From Rhizobiales bacterium Y(2018) (lineage in GTDB: Bacteria > Pseudomonadota > Alphaproteobacteria > Rhizobiales > Aestuariivirgaceae): a DNA stretch of 64,000 nucleotides. The DNA is taken from NCBI GenBank assembly GCA_005502925.1, contig SCPD01000011.1:1-64000 (forward strand). Reading direction: 5' to 3'. Under the pieces are notes generated by a model. It did no database searches. It was given only the letters and a program-made list of their open reading frames with translations, and was not told the origin of the DNA. The first letter of the stretch is position 1, and the number at the start of each line of letters is the position of its first letter. Both the position numbers and the translations under genes were made by a program. This document shows, one piece after another, positions 1 through 8,875 of this stretch.

Positions 1-32
1 TGTGGCCGGAGGGTAGACGGGCGACATCGCCA

Positions 33-66
33 AGCGAGGGATCTGGCGGCCGCCAGATCCCTCGCT
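33..66. repeat. 34-base perfect palindrome
   Basis: Two 17-base arms (AGCGAGGGATCTGGCGG and its exact reverse complement) abut with no spacer. On RNA this would form a very stable hairpin, but no T-run follows on the plus strand, so it is not a textbook intrinsic terminator. It lies 55 bases before the VOC gene and may end transcription of a gene lying left of the window, or be an intergenic repeat element. Confidence 0.75.
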
Positions 67-120
67 ACGTCGATCCTGCAACAGGAGTCGACATCAAACT
101 ACAGATACAAGGGAACACCC

Positions 121-486
121 ATGGCCAAAGTTACGGGGATAGGCGGTCTGTTCTTCCGGGCCAGTAATCCGGCGGCGCTGGCCGCCTGGTATGAAACGCA
201 TCTGGGAATCGGCAATATCCAGACCAATGTCTGGCACCAGGAGGCCGGCACCACGATCTTCGGGCCCTTTGCCGCCGACACGGATTATTTCGGCCGCCCG
301 GAGCAGCAATGGATGGTCAATTTCCGCGTCGATGATCTCGATGCCATGATGGCGAAGCTGAAGACCGCCGGTATCGCCGTCGAAACGCGCGCCGAATGGG
401 ATTCTGAAGTTGGTCGCTTCTGCCGCATCCATGATCCGGAAGGCAATCCTATCGAACTATGGGAGCCGGCCGGCCCGGCCAAATAA
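121..486 (+). CDS. VOC-fold (glyoxalase/bleomycin-resistance) protein
   Basis: The 121-residue protein has the length and pattern of a single vicinal-oxygen-chelate domain. It opens with a beta strand and the segment FFRASNPAALAAWYETHLGI, and ends with FCRIHDPEGNPIELWEP, the usual C-terminal strand whose glutamate can bind a metal. Proteins of this fold act on glyoxal-like, fosfomycin-like or dioxygenase substrates, or simply bind ligands; the sequence does not say which. The ATG at 121 follows an AAGGGAAC ribosome-binding site. The gene stands alone before the autotransporter, and no functional link is visible. Confidence 0.85.
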   Translation: MAKVTGIGGLFFRASNPAALAAWYETHLGIGNIQTNVWHQEAGTTIFGPFAADTDYFGRPEQQWMVNFRVDDLDAMMAKLKTAGIAVETRAEWDSEVGRFCRIHDPEGNPIELWEPAGPAK

Positions 487-661
487 ACACACCGTTCGTT
501 TTCGTTGCAGGATAGAATTCTCAATAACCATTAGTATTCCTCGAAGTATGTAGCGAAAGCGCAACACTTTGGAGGGAATCGCGTGTTGCCAGCGGAAAAC
601 AACTGGCTTGTCAGCCTCGGCATCCGCTAACCTTACCAGAAGTAGATTCTGGGAGGGTCGG

Positions 662-3600
662 ATGGCGCGTCGCAATGGGCTGGCACTGAACCGGCATACC
701 CGGATCACTCTATTGTCCTGCACGGCGCTCGTATCGACGGCGCTTTTCGGCGGCGCGACAAGCGCCCTGACGGTCGACAATACCACCCCCTGCGTGCTGT
801 CTGTCACAGACTGTATCCCCATTAACATTTCAGGGGACTTCATCGACCTGTCGAATACGGCGCCCCTCAGCACGCTGGGTTTCGCCGGCGGCATCGTGAC
901 CAGCACGGATGGCGCCGGCAACTTCATCCTGATCGACAACAGCGGCAGTATCACGTCCAGCGCCAACGGGATTCTGGCCGCGACCTCCGGCACAACTGCG
1001 CTGCCGGCTGGCAATGGCGGTAATGGCGCCGGCAATGTCGGGACACCTGGCACACCCGGGCTAAATGGCGATGATCCCGAAGAAGCAGGCGGCGACGGGA
1101 CGGCGGGCGGCAATGCCACCGGCGGCCTAGGCGGCTCGGGCGACGGGGCATCCGGCGGCGATGCCGGAAACATCACCATCAACAATACAGGGGCGATCAC
1201 GACCGGTCCGGGCGGATTCTTTACCGCTGGCATCGGCGCGACCTCTACTGGCGCCGCGCGCCAAGGCGGGAATGGCGGCCTGGGCGGCACCGGCGGCGGG
1301 GGCAATGGCGGCAATGGTGGCATGGGCGCCTCCAACATCCTCGCCACCGCGGGCGGCGCCGGCGGGACGGGTGGCTTGGGCGGCACGGGCACAGGCGGTG
1401 CCGGGGGTGCCGGCGGCAGCGGAACCGGCGGCGCGAGCGGGAACATTACCATCACCAACAGCCGCGCCATCGATGCGCAGGGTCTTGGCGGCAACGCGAT
1501 CGGCGCAGTGGCCCTTGGCGCAAAGGGCCTCGGCGGCAACGCGAATAATGGCGGCGCGGGTACAGGCGGAGGCGGCGGCGAGGGTGGCGATGGCGGCCAT
1601 GCCGGTATCGGCGAATTCTTGAATGGTGGCGCGGGCGGTGCAGCCGGCGCCGCCGGCGACGGGATCGGTGGCCAGGGCGGTGACGGCGGCATGGCGACCG
1701 GCGGATCCGCCGGCGCGATCCGGGTCGAAAACTCCGGTGCCCTCACAGCGTCGGCGAACAGCGGCAGCGCTATTGCGGTTCGCGCTGCTGGTGGCGATGC
1801 CTCGGATTTCGTCTTTTTCCCCATGCCTTCGCAGATAGGCGGAGGAATCGGCGGCGCCGGTGGAGCAGCCATTGGCGGAACCGGACTGAGCGGTGGCGAC
1901 GGCGGAGACGGCGGGACCGGGCTCAATACCGGGAATGGCGGCCAAGGCGGCGCGGGCGGGACCGGAGGTAATGCTGTTGGCGGCGCGGCCGGCCGCGGCG
2001 GGGCCGCCGTCGGCGGCTCGACCGGGGCGATCACGATCGACAACAGTGGCGCGATCACCACCAATGGCGGAATGTTAGCCCCCGCGAACGGCATCATTGC
2101 CGGCGCGACGGCAGGCGCCGCGACGGGTGGCGCCGGCAGTGGCGGCGGCCAGGCCAATGGCGGCCAGGGCGGCTCCGGCGGTAGCGCCGGAGCGGGCGCC
2201 GATACGCTGAGCGGCACGGGCGGCAACAGCGGCGTTGCCGGCGCGGGCGGCGCCGGCGGGTCGGCAACCGGGGGCGCTGCGGGCCAAGGCGGCGACGCGA
2301 CCGGCGGATCCACCGGTGCGATCACCGTGAACAACAGCGGCGATATCACCACGACTGGACTCTCATTCTTCCCCGGTGGGAATTTCACGACGGCCATTGT
2401 CGTTTCGGCGACGAGCGGTGGCGCCTCAAGCGGCGCCGGCGGATCCGGCAGCTTCGCCTTTGGCGGCGAAGGTGGCCCGGGGGGCGGCAGCATCACAGGC
2501 GTCACAGGCGGTGATGGATCCATCGGCGGTTTGGGCAGTACCGGCGGCGCCGGCGGCGCCGGCGGCTCGGCCCTTGGCGGCACCGGCGGCGATGCCGGCA
2601 CTGCGATTGCCGGAACGGTCGGCCAGATCACCGTCAGCAACAGCGCGGTCATTACTTCAACCAGCAACGGCATCAACCTCGCGGCTTTGGGCGGCACGGC
2701 TCTGGGCGGCGGTGGTGGAATTGGCGGCAACGGCCAAGGCGGCGCCGGCGGAACGGGTGGCTTTGGCGGCACCGGCGGCGTGTCCAGCTTCGGCAATGGC
2801 GGCGCGGGCGGCAACAGCGGCGATGGCGGCCAGGGCGGCGACGGTGCGGGCGGCGCGGGCGGCGGTGGCGGAAATGCAACGGGTGGAAGCGTCGTTGGCG
2901 TCACGCTCGCCAATGACGGCGACATCAATGTGAACGGCCTCGGCGCATCGGCGATCAATCTGAGCGTGTTTGGTGGTAACGGCTCCGCCGGCCAGGGCGC
3001 CAATGGCGGTCTCGGCACCGGCGGCGGCGGCGGCGGCGCGCAGGATGCGGGCTTTGGCGGATCGGGATTGGCGGCTGGCGGAGCTGGCGGCACCGGTGGT
3101 GCCGGCGGCAATGGCGGCAACGGCACCGGCGGCTTGGGCGGCGCCAGCGGCAACGGCATCGGCGGCTCGGTCGGCCCCATTCAGATCACGAACACCGCAG
3201 ACATCACGACATCGCCGACAAGTGTCCACGGCATTGTCTTTGCGGTGGCGGCCGGCGTGGGCAGCAGCGCCTCCGGCGGCACCGGCGCCAATGGGACAGC
3301 CGGCATTGGCAATATGGGTGCCGGCGGCGGCAACGGCGGCGGTAGCGGCTTCAGCAGCAGTGGCAGGGCAGGTGGCGACGGGGGTGTCGGCGGCAATGCC
3401 ACCGGCGGCGCCGGCGGGTTGGGCGGCAACGGCCGTTCCGGCACGGTCGGAAGCATCACCATTGCCAATGAGGGAACTATCGCCGCGGCCGGCCTGGGTG
3501 GCAATGGCATCGCTGTCGGCGCCAGCGCCGCGGCAGCGCGGGGCGGAACGGGCGGTAGCGGCGGCCAGGGCCTCGGTTCGACAGGCGGCGGTCAAGGTGG

Positions 3601-6600
3601 CGCGGGCGGCACCAGTCTGGGTTTCAGCGGCGGCGGCGGTGGCGGACAGGGCGGCGACAGCCTCGGCGCGACCGGTGGCGCTGGCGGCGCCGGCGGGAAT
3701 GGTGTGGGCGGCGGCATCGGCCAGATCATGGTCAACAACAGCGGGACCATCACCGTCACGGATAATGCCGTAGCGGCGATCAACATTCTCACGCAAAGCT
3801 TCTTCCCTCCCTTGGGCGGCGACCCGGATGCGGTTGGCGGCGATGGCGGAGAGGGCGGCGGCGCCTTCAGCGGTAACGGCGGATTGGGTGGCATCGCCGG
3901 CGCGGCCGGTGCCAGGGGCGATGGCGGCAGCGGCGGGACAGGCGGCAGTGCCGGCACAGCCTCGGCCGGCGCCGGCGGCAAGGGCGGCGATGCGATTGCC
4001 GGCTCGGTGGGAACCATTCTTGTCGAGAACAGCGGCGACATCGACGTGCAGACGGCGACGGCCTCGGCGGTGATCGTCAGTACGACAGGCCAGAATGCGC
4101 GCGCCGGCGCGGGCGGCAGTGGCGGCACGGCAGGAAGTGCGTTCGACGGTGCCGGCGGCAATGGCAATGACGGGAATATCGCCGGGACGGGCGGTGATGG
4201 CGGCGCCGCCGGTAGCGGCGGCGCCGGCGCCCGCGGTGAAGGTGGCGCTGGCGGAGATGGCGGCACTGCGGTCGCCTCCGGCAGCATCGTCACGGTGACC
4301 AACGGCAAACGAATGGAATCCTTGGCCACCACCATCGTCATCGGATCGATAGGTGGGGACGCACTCGGCGGGAATGGTGGCAATGGCACTTCAGGGCAAG
4401 GCGGCATCGGCGGTAACGGCGGAAGCGGGGGCGCGAGCGGCGGCATTGCATCCAGCGGCGGCGCCGCCGGAGCAGCGGGTGGCGGTGGTAACGCGACCGG
4501 CGGGGATGCTGGCAATGGCGGCGCCGCAACCGGCGGCTCCGTCGTGGCGAATGTCGGCAACACCGGCGATATTCTCAGTGAAACGAGCGCCATAGCGATC
4601 AAGGTGCGGGGCGGCAACGCCACCGGCGGCAATGGTGGAAATGGCGGCAGTGCGACAGGCGGCAATGGCGGCAATGGTGGAAATGCCGGCGGCGGCGGCC
4701 TGACCATAGACGGCGCCAATGGCGGCGAGGGCGGCGACGCAACGGCACGCGCCGGCGGCAATGGCGGTACCGGCACCGGCGGCAACGCCATCGTCAATAT
4801 CTCCAATAGCGGCAATATCGTCAGCGAAACCGCGAGCGCCATCGTCATCGCCGCGACGGGCGGCGACGGCACCGGCGGCCTCGCCGGCACCGGCGGCAGC
4901 GCGACCGGCGGCAATGGCGGCGCCGGCGGGACGGGCGCCGGCGTGATCGCCGGCGCCACCGGCTCAGGCGGCAATGGCGGCGACGCCTATGGCCGCAATG
5001 GCGGTATCGGCGGCAGCGGCACCGGCGGCAATGCGCTGGTCACCGTCGTCAACACCGGTCAGATTACCGCCGAGATCGACGGCATCGACATAACGACCAG
5101 GACCGGCGCCGGCGCCGGACAGCTGGGCGGCGCCGCCGGAACGGGCACCGGCGGCGGGGCGGGTGGAGTCGGCGGATTCGTCGGTGCTTCCATCGGCGGC
5201 GTGGCCGGCGTGAGCGGTTCAGGAACGGACGGCACAGGCTTGATCCTGGTTCAGAACGGTGGCAGCGTGCTCGCCGGCAACAACGCCGTGACGGCCCTGG
5301 CGCAAGGCGACAACAGCGCGATCCGCCTCGAGAATGCGGGTCTCCTGGATGGTGAGGCGCGCGGCGTCCTGCTCACGACGACAGGTCTCACCGCCGACGG
5401 CGCCGACATCGACATCATCAATAGCGGGCTGATCACCTCGACGAGTTTGAGCATGCTTGCCATCGACGCCAACGGCGCCTCGACCGAAATCAGCAATACC
5501 GGCCGGGTGCTCGGCGCCATCGACCTTACCGACGAGGACGATACGTTCGACAATCTCGCCGGCGGGCTCTTCGATGCGCGCGGTATCTCGGATTTCCGGG
5601 GCGCCAACAACGACATCGTCAACAATGCCGGCACGGTCCGTGCCGCAGACGACGCCACCAGCGACGAGGTCGTCAGCTTCATCAATCTCGAGCACTTCAA
5701 CAATTCGGGATGGATAACGCTGATCGACGGCAAGGAAGGCGACACCTTCACGATGGCGGGTGGTGTCGGTCCGGCGGCCCTCGACTATGTGAGCATGGGC
5801 GGGCGCCTCGCGGTCGACGCGTTCCTGACGGCGCCCGGTCCGGCGGCCAAATCGGACCTCCTCGTTATCACCGGAAATTCGAGCGGAACGACACAAGTCG
5901 CCGTCAATCTCACCAATCCGATCGGCAGCGCGCCGAACAGCGACGGCATCGCCGTCGCGCGGGTGACCGGCAACACCGCTGACGGCGATTTTGACGTCGA
6001 GGGCGGCATCCTCAATGCCGGCTTCTTCGCCTGGGATATGCGTCTCGACGGCGACGGCGAAACCCATGAGCTGTTCACCTCGGGCCTCGGCGCCGGTTCC
6101 TATGAGTTCGCCGCCGGCGTCACCGGCGGTCAGGACATCTGGCATCAGACGGCCGGCACGTTGTTGCAGCGCCAAGCGGATCTGCGCCCGACGCTCGCAG
6201 GGACACAGGTGACGCCGGTCGCCGATTTCAGCGAACCGGTCGAGCCGACGCCGATCGCGAATGTGACGCCCGGCTTCTGGGTCAAGGGTGTCGGCGGCTA
6301 TCTCGAGCGCGATGCGAGCGAGGGCGAAGTCGAGCTCGATCGCAAGCAGACGATCTTCGGCCTCCTTGCCGGCTTTGATTTCGGCACCGAAAATCTCACC
6401 GAGCAGGGCGACGTGCTGATGTTCGGCCTGCTCGGTGGCTATCTCACCTCCGATCTCGATTTCAAGTCGACCAACACCGAATGGAAATATGAAGGCCCGA
6501 CGGTTGGCGCTTATGCGACCTATCTGAACGACGCTTTCTATGCCGATCTGCTGGTGAAAGCCGATTTCCTCAATGTCGACATCGATGCCGACGATCTCGC

Positions 6601-7093
6601 TCCCGATGCGGATGAGGCCGATACGGACATGTTCAATATCGGCGGCCGGATCGATACCGGCTACAAGGTCGCCTTCGACAGCGGCATGTTCGTCGAGCCG
6701 CAGGCGTCACTGGCGATCCTGCATACGGAAACCGATGATGTCGACGATATCTTCGGCGGCTCGGTCGACCTCGACGACGCGCTCAGCGTGCGCGGCAGAT
6801 TGGGCCTGAGGCTCGGTGTCGATCATGTGGCGTCGAACCAGGTGGTTTATTCGTCCGACATCGTCGCGAGCGTCTGGCAGGAGTTCAACGGCGACAACGA
6901 CGTCACCATCTTCGCCCCGCTGACCCCCGCCATCGGCGTTTCGGACGATCCGGGCGCGACCATCGGCGACCTGTCCCTGGGCTTCAGCGTGCAGGCGCCC
7001 GACGGCTGGTCGGGCTTCCTGCGCGGCAACTACCAGTTCGCCGAGGACTATGACGCGCTGAGCGCCAATGCCGGTGTCAGAATGGCCTGGTAG
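662..7093 (+). CDS. Giant glycine-rich autotransporter, outer-membrane beta-barrel protein
   Basis: This type V secreted surface protein has 2143 residues from the ATG at 662, which follows GGGAGGGTCGG. An in-frame TTG at 569 would add 31 residues that do not resemble a signal. Residues 1-38 form a signal peptide (basic start, hydrophobic core ending near ALT). The passenger up to about residue 1500 repeats a module: a Gly/Ala/Asn-rich stretch of GGxGG and GGNGG units, then a strand of the type ITVNNSGDITT. These strands recur near nt 1172, 1444, 1718, 2029, 2321, 2627, 2900, 3180, 3455, 3725, 4016, 4290, 4543, 4792 and 5038, mostly about 275 bases (92 aa) apart. A less repetitive beta-helix-like region follows. 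From about residue 1865 comes an autotransporter barrel (starting FWVKGVGGYL) that ends in a terminal Trp, as usual for barrels. The function is unknown; adhesion or biofilm roles are family-level guesses. Confidence 0.93.
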   Translation: MARRNGLALNRHTRITLLSCTALVSTALFGGATSALTVDNTTPCVLSVTDCIPINISGDFIDLSNTAPLSTLGFAGGIVTSTDGAGNFILIDNSGSITSSANGILAATSGTTALPAGNGGNGAGNVGTPGTPGLNGDDPEEAGGDGTAGGNATGGLGGSGDGASGGDAGNITINNTGAITTGPGGFFTAGIGATSTGAARQGGNGGLGGTGGGGNGGNGGMGASNILATAGGAGGTGGLGGTGTGGAGGAGGSGTGGASGNITITNSRAIDAQGLGGNAIGAVALGAKGLGGNANNGGAGTGGGGGEGGDGGHAGIGEFLNGGAGGAAGAAGDGIGGQGGDGGMATGGSAGAIRVENSGALTASANSGSAIAVRAAGGDASDFVFFPMPSQIGGGIGGAGGAAIGGTGLSGGDGGDGGTGLNTGNGGQGGAGGTGGNAVGGAAGRGGAAVGGSTGAITIDNSGAITTNGGMLAPANGIIAGATAGAATGGAGSGGGQANGGQGGSGGSAGAGADTLSGTGGNSGVAGAGGAGGSATGGAAGQGGDATGGSTGAITVNNSGDITTTGLSFFPGGNFTTAIVVSATSGGASSGAGGSGSFAFGGEGGPGGGSITGVTGGDGSIGGLGSTGGAGGAGGSALGGTGGDAGTAIAGTVGQITVSNSAVITSTSNGINLAALGGTALGGGGGIGGNGQGGAGGTGGFGGTGGVSSFGNGGAGGNSGDGGQGGDGAGGAGGGGGNATGGSVVGVTLANDGDINVNGLGASAINLSVFGGNGSAGQGANGGLGTGGGGGGAQDAGFGGSGLAAGGAGGTGGAGGNGGNGTGGLGGASGNGIGGSVGPIQITNTADITTSPTSVHGIVFAVAAGVGSSASGGTGANGTAGIGNMGAGGGNGGGSGFSSSGRAGGDGGVGGNATGGAGGLGGNGRSGTVGSITIANEGTIAAAGLGGNGIAVGASAAAARGGTGGSGGQGLGSTGGGQGGAGGTSLGFSGGGGGGQGGDSLGATGGAGGAGGNGVGGGIGQIMVNNSGTITVTDNAVAAINILTQSFFPPLGGDPDAVGGDGGEGGGAFSGNGGLGGIAGAAGARGDGGSGGTGGSAGTASAGAGGKGGDAIAGSVGTILVENSGDIDVQTATASAVIVSTTGQNARAGAGGSGGTAGSAFDGAGGNGNDGNIAGTGGDGGAAGSGGAGARGEGGAGGDGGTAVASGSIVTVTNGKRMESLATTIVIGSIGGDALGGNGGNGTSGQGGIGGNGGSGGASGGIASSGGAAGAAGGGGNATGGDAGNGGAATGGSVVANVGNTGDILSETSAIAIKVRGGNATGGNGGNGGSATGGNGGNGGNAGGGGLTIDGANGGEGGDATARAGGNGGTGTGGNAIVNISNSGNIVSETASAIVIAATGGDGTGGLAGTGGSATGGNGGAGGTGAGVIAGATGSGGNGGDAYGRNGGIGGSGTGGNALVTVVNTGQITAEIDGIDITTRTGAGAGQLGGAAGTGTGGGAGGVGGFVGASIGGVAGVSGSGTDGTGLILVQNGGSVLAGNNAVTALAQGDNSAIRLENAGLLDGEARGVLLTTTGLTADGADIDIINSGLITSTSLSMLAIDANGASTEISNTGRVLGAIDLTDEDDTFDNLAGGLFDARGISDFRGANNDIVNNAGTVRAADDATSDEVVSFINLEHFNNSGWITLIDGKEGDTFTMAGGVGPAALDYVSMGGRLAVDAFLTAPGPAAKSDLLVITGNSSGTTQVAVNLTNPIGSAPNSDGIAVARVTGNTADGDFDVEGGILNAGFFAWDMRLDGDGETHELFTSGLGAGSYEFAAGVTGGQDIWHQTAGTLLQRQADLRPTLAGTQVTPVADFSEPVEPTPIANVTPGFWVKGVGGYLERDASEGEVELDRKQTIFGLLAGFDFGTENLTEQGDVLMFGLLGGYLTSDLDFKSTNTEWKYEGPTVGAYATYLNDAFYADLLVKADFLNVDIDADDLAPDADEADTDMFNIGGRIDTGYKVAFDSGMFVEPQASLAILHTETDDVDDIFGGSVDLDDALSVRGRLGLRLGVDHVASNQVVYSSDIVASVWQEFNGDNDVTIFAPLTPAIGVSDDPGATIGDLSLGFSVQAPDGWSGFLRGNYQFAEDYDALSANAGVRMAW

Positions 7094-7124
7094 AGGCGCG
7101 CCGCCGGGGAAGAGCAACGGGAGA

Positions 7125-7151
7125 ACCAGGCGTTGCGTCAAAACGCCAGGT
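7125..7151. terminator. Hairpin between convergent genes
   Basis: ACCAGGCGTT and AACGCCAGGT form a 9-of-10-pair stem with a 7-base loop. It lies 31 bases after the autotransporter stop and overlaps the end of the convergent LysR gene. There is no clear T-run, so a terminator role is tentative. Confidence 0.35.
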
Positions 7152-8046
7152 CTTCCGCTCCTGGCTCTTTGTTGAAGTTGCTCAGTATCCACTCCTTCAC
7201 GGTGCGGGTCGCGATATTCCGGCTCGGCTTGTTGCGCTCGATCAGATAGAAGGAGCGGCCCGACTTCTTGCGCTCCCGGAAGGGTTGGACCAGGATTCCG
7301 CGATCGAGATAATAGCGGCAGGTCATGTCGTCGCCCATCGCCACGCCGAAGCCATGGGCAGCCATTTCGATCGTCGTGAAGTCATTGCCCATGTAATGTT
7401 TGATGCGCGGCATGTCGTTGATCCTGACACCGGAGAACCAGGTCTCCCAGTCGACATCCTCATGCGCGTAGAGAAGCGGTACATTGCGCAGGTCACTCGG
7501 GGAGGAGAGTCCGGCGGCGACCTGCGGACTGCAGACCGGAAAGAGCTCGATCTCCTTGAGGAGGGTGGTGCGGTGGTTCTTCCAAACGCCGTTGCCATAA
7601 CGTATGCAAAGGTCGACATCGGAGCCGATCACCGCTTTCCATTCGATCGATGAGCGCAGACCGATGCGCAATTCGGGATGGGCGGATAGAAACGGCGTTA
7701 TCGCCTTGATCAGCCACAGCGCCGTCATGGCGGGCGGGCAGCTCACCACCACCTCGCCACGGATTTCGGGCGAGTTGAGATTGGTTACCGCATCTGCGAT
7801 CAGGTCGAAGCCTTCCCCCAAAAGATTCATGGTGCGCAAGCCCGAGGGCGTGAGCGAGAAGCGGTTGCCGCGGCGCACCAGCAGCGCCGTGCCGGTGAAG
7901 GTCTCGAGCGCTTTGATCTGATGGCTGACCGCGCTTTGCGTCACGCCGAGCTCCTCGGCGGCACGGGTGATCGAGCCTTGCCGCGCCGTCGCCTCGAAGG
8001 CACGCAGCGAATTCAACGGGGGAAGGCGGCGATGGGCTCTCTGCAT
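7138..8046 (-). CDS. LysR-family regulator (GcvA-like)
   Basis: This 302-residue transcription factor has an N-terminal winged helix-turn-helix: LNSLRAFEATARQGSITRAA, then a recognition helix containing TQSAVSHQIKALE. A periplasmic-binding-like effector domain starts around residue 95. The N-terminal pattern PPLNSLRAFEA is typical of the GcvA/AmpR branch. It is transcribed away from the ureide/hydantoin operon that starts at 8217, with 170 bases between them. The simplest reading is that it controls that operon in response to a pathway compound; this is inferred from position only. Confidence 0.92.
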   Translation of the reverse strand: MQRAHRRLPPLNSLRAFEATARQGSITRAAEELGVTQSAVSHQIKALETFTGTALLVRRGNRFSLTPSGLRTMNLLGEGFDLIADAVTNLNSPEIRGEVVVSCPPAMTALWLIKAITPFLSAHPELRIGLRSSIEWKAVIGSDVDLCIRYGNGVWKNHRTTLLKEIELFPVCSPQVAAGLSSPSDLRNVPLLYAHEDVDWETWFSGVRINDMPRIKHYMGNDFTTIEMAAHGFGVAMGDDMTCRYYLDRGILVQPFRERKKSGRSFYLIERNKPSRNIATRTVKEWILSNFNKEPGAEDLAF

Positions 8047-8137
8047 GAATTTCTCTCAGGCTCGTCCTTGCGAAATTCTCGCTTGTGCCTGGTCTTTTGT
8101 CGAGGCCATAAATGACCGCACCATCCGCTGGGGCAGG

Positions 8138-8154
8138 AAAAATCATAGATTTTT
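8138..8154. promoter_or_regulatory. Candidate LysR operator, AAAAATC-ATA-GATTTTT
   Basis: A perfect inverted repeat (7-base arms, 3-base spacer) lies between the divergent LysR gene and the racemase gene, 63 bases before the racemase start. Its AT-rich arms in a high-GC region and its position fit a regulator-binding site. Confidence 0.45.
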
Positions 8155-8216
8155 CATGTATTTCCAGGAAGCCGCAGGGCCGGATCAATTCCCGGGCATG
8201 AGAGGAAACGCACGAA

Positions 8217-8870
8217 TTGCGAATTCTGCTGATCAATCCCAACAGCAATCGTGACTTCACGCAGGCGATGGCGCGCAGCGTCGCTCCTCTCCAGGCCCAA
8301 GGCGCCTATCGGGTCGATTGTACAACCCTGGAAGGCACACCGCTCGGCATCGAGACACAGAGGGACGTCGACAGTGTCATCGAACCGCTCTGCCGCCTGG
8401 TGGCGGAGGAGGACGCCCGAACCGACGCTTTCGTCATCGGCTGCTTCGCCGATACCGGGCTTTACTCCGCCCGCGAGGTCACTACCAAGCCGGTGATCGG
8501 CATATGCGAGGCGGGACTGGCAACAGCCCTCAATCTCGGCGAGCGCTTCGGCGTGATTTCGACGGCGACGGCAACCCGCAACGCCGATCTGCGGCTGGCG
8601 CGTTCCTACGGCCTGCTCGAGCGCTGCGTCGGCTTTGAGCCGATCGATATGCCGGTCGCCGAAATCGCCACGGCCCCCGTGGCCCGTGATCGTCTCCTGG
8701 GCGCAGGCGCCCGGCTCAAGGAGAGCGGAGCCGAAGCGCTGGTTCTAGGCTGCGCCGGCATGGCGCCTTACCGGTCGCTCTTGCGCGAGGAACTGCGCAT
8801 ACCTGTCGTCGATCCATGCATCAGCGCCGTGGCCATGGCGATCGGCATCGTGTCGCTGAGGCACGGGTAA
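8217..8870 (+). CDS. Hydantoin/allantoin racemase (Asp/Glu/hydantoin racemase family)
   Basis: The 217-residue protein interconverts enantiomers of a cyclic ureide by a two-cysteine acid-base mechanism. Both cysteines are visible: Cys76 in VIGCFADTG and Cys179 in VLGCAGM, close to the positions described for hydantoin racemases. The N-terminus MRILLINPNSN is the family signature. The start is a TTG preceded by AGAGGAAACG. It is the first gene of a plus-strand operon that continues with a carbamoylase and a cyclic amidohydrolase. Both hydantoins and allantoin are substrates of this family; the sequence alone does not choose between them. Confidence 0.88.
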   Translation: MRILLINPNSNRDFTQAMARSVAPLQAQGAYRVDCTTLEGTPLGIETQRDVDSVIEPLCRLVAEEDARTDAFVIGCFADTGLYSAREVTTKPVIGICEAGLATALNLGERFGVISTATATRNADLRLARSYGLLERCVGFEPIDMPVAEIATAPVARDRLLGAGARLKESGAEALVLGCAGMAPYRSLLREELRIPVVDPCISAVAMAIGIVSLRHG

Positions 8871-8875
8871 GTGCG

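Noticed and set aside
457-3180. 907-codon proline-rich open frame on the minus strand
   Set aside because: It is the reverse complement of the GGC-rich autotransporter repeats, which read as Pro/Ala codons without stops. No ribosome site or domain.
3592-4974. 460-codon proline-rich open frame on the minus strand
   Set aside because: Same artefact from the Gly-rich repeats.
1100-5200. Short tandem GGC-rich repeats resembling an array
   Set aside because: They code for Gly-rich protein in one continuous frame; there are no unique spacers, so not CRISPR.
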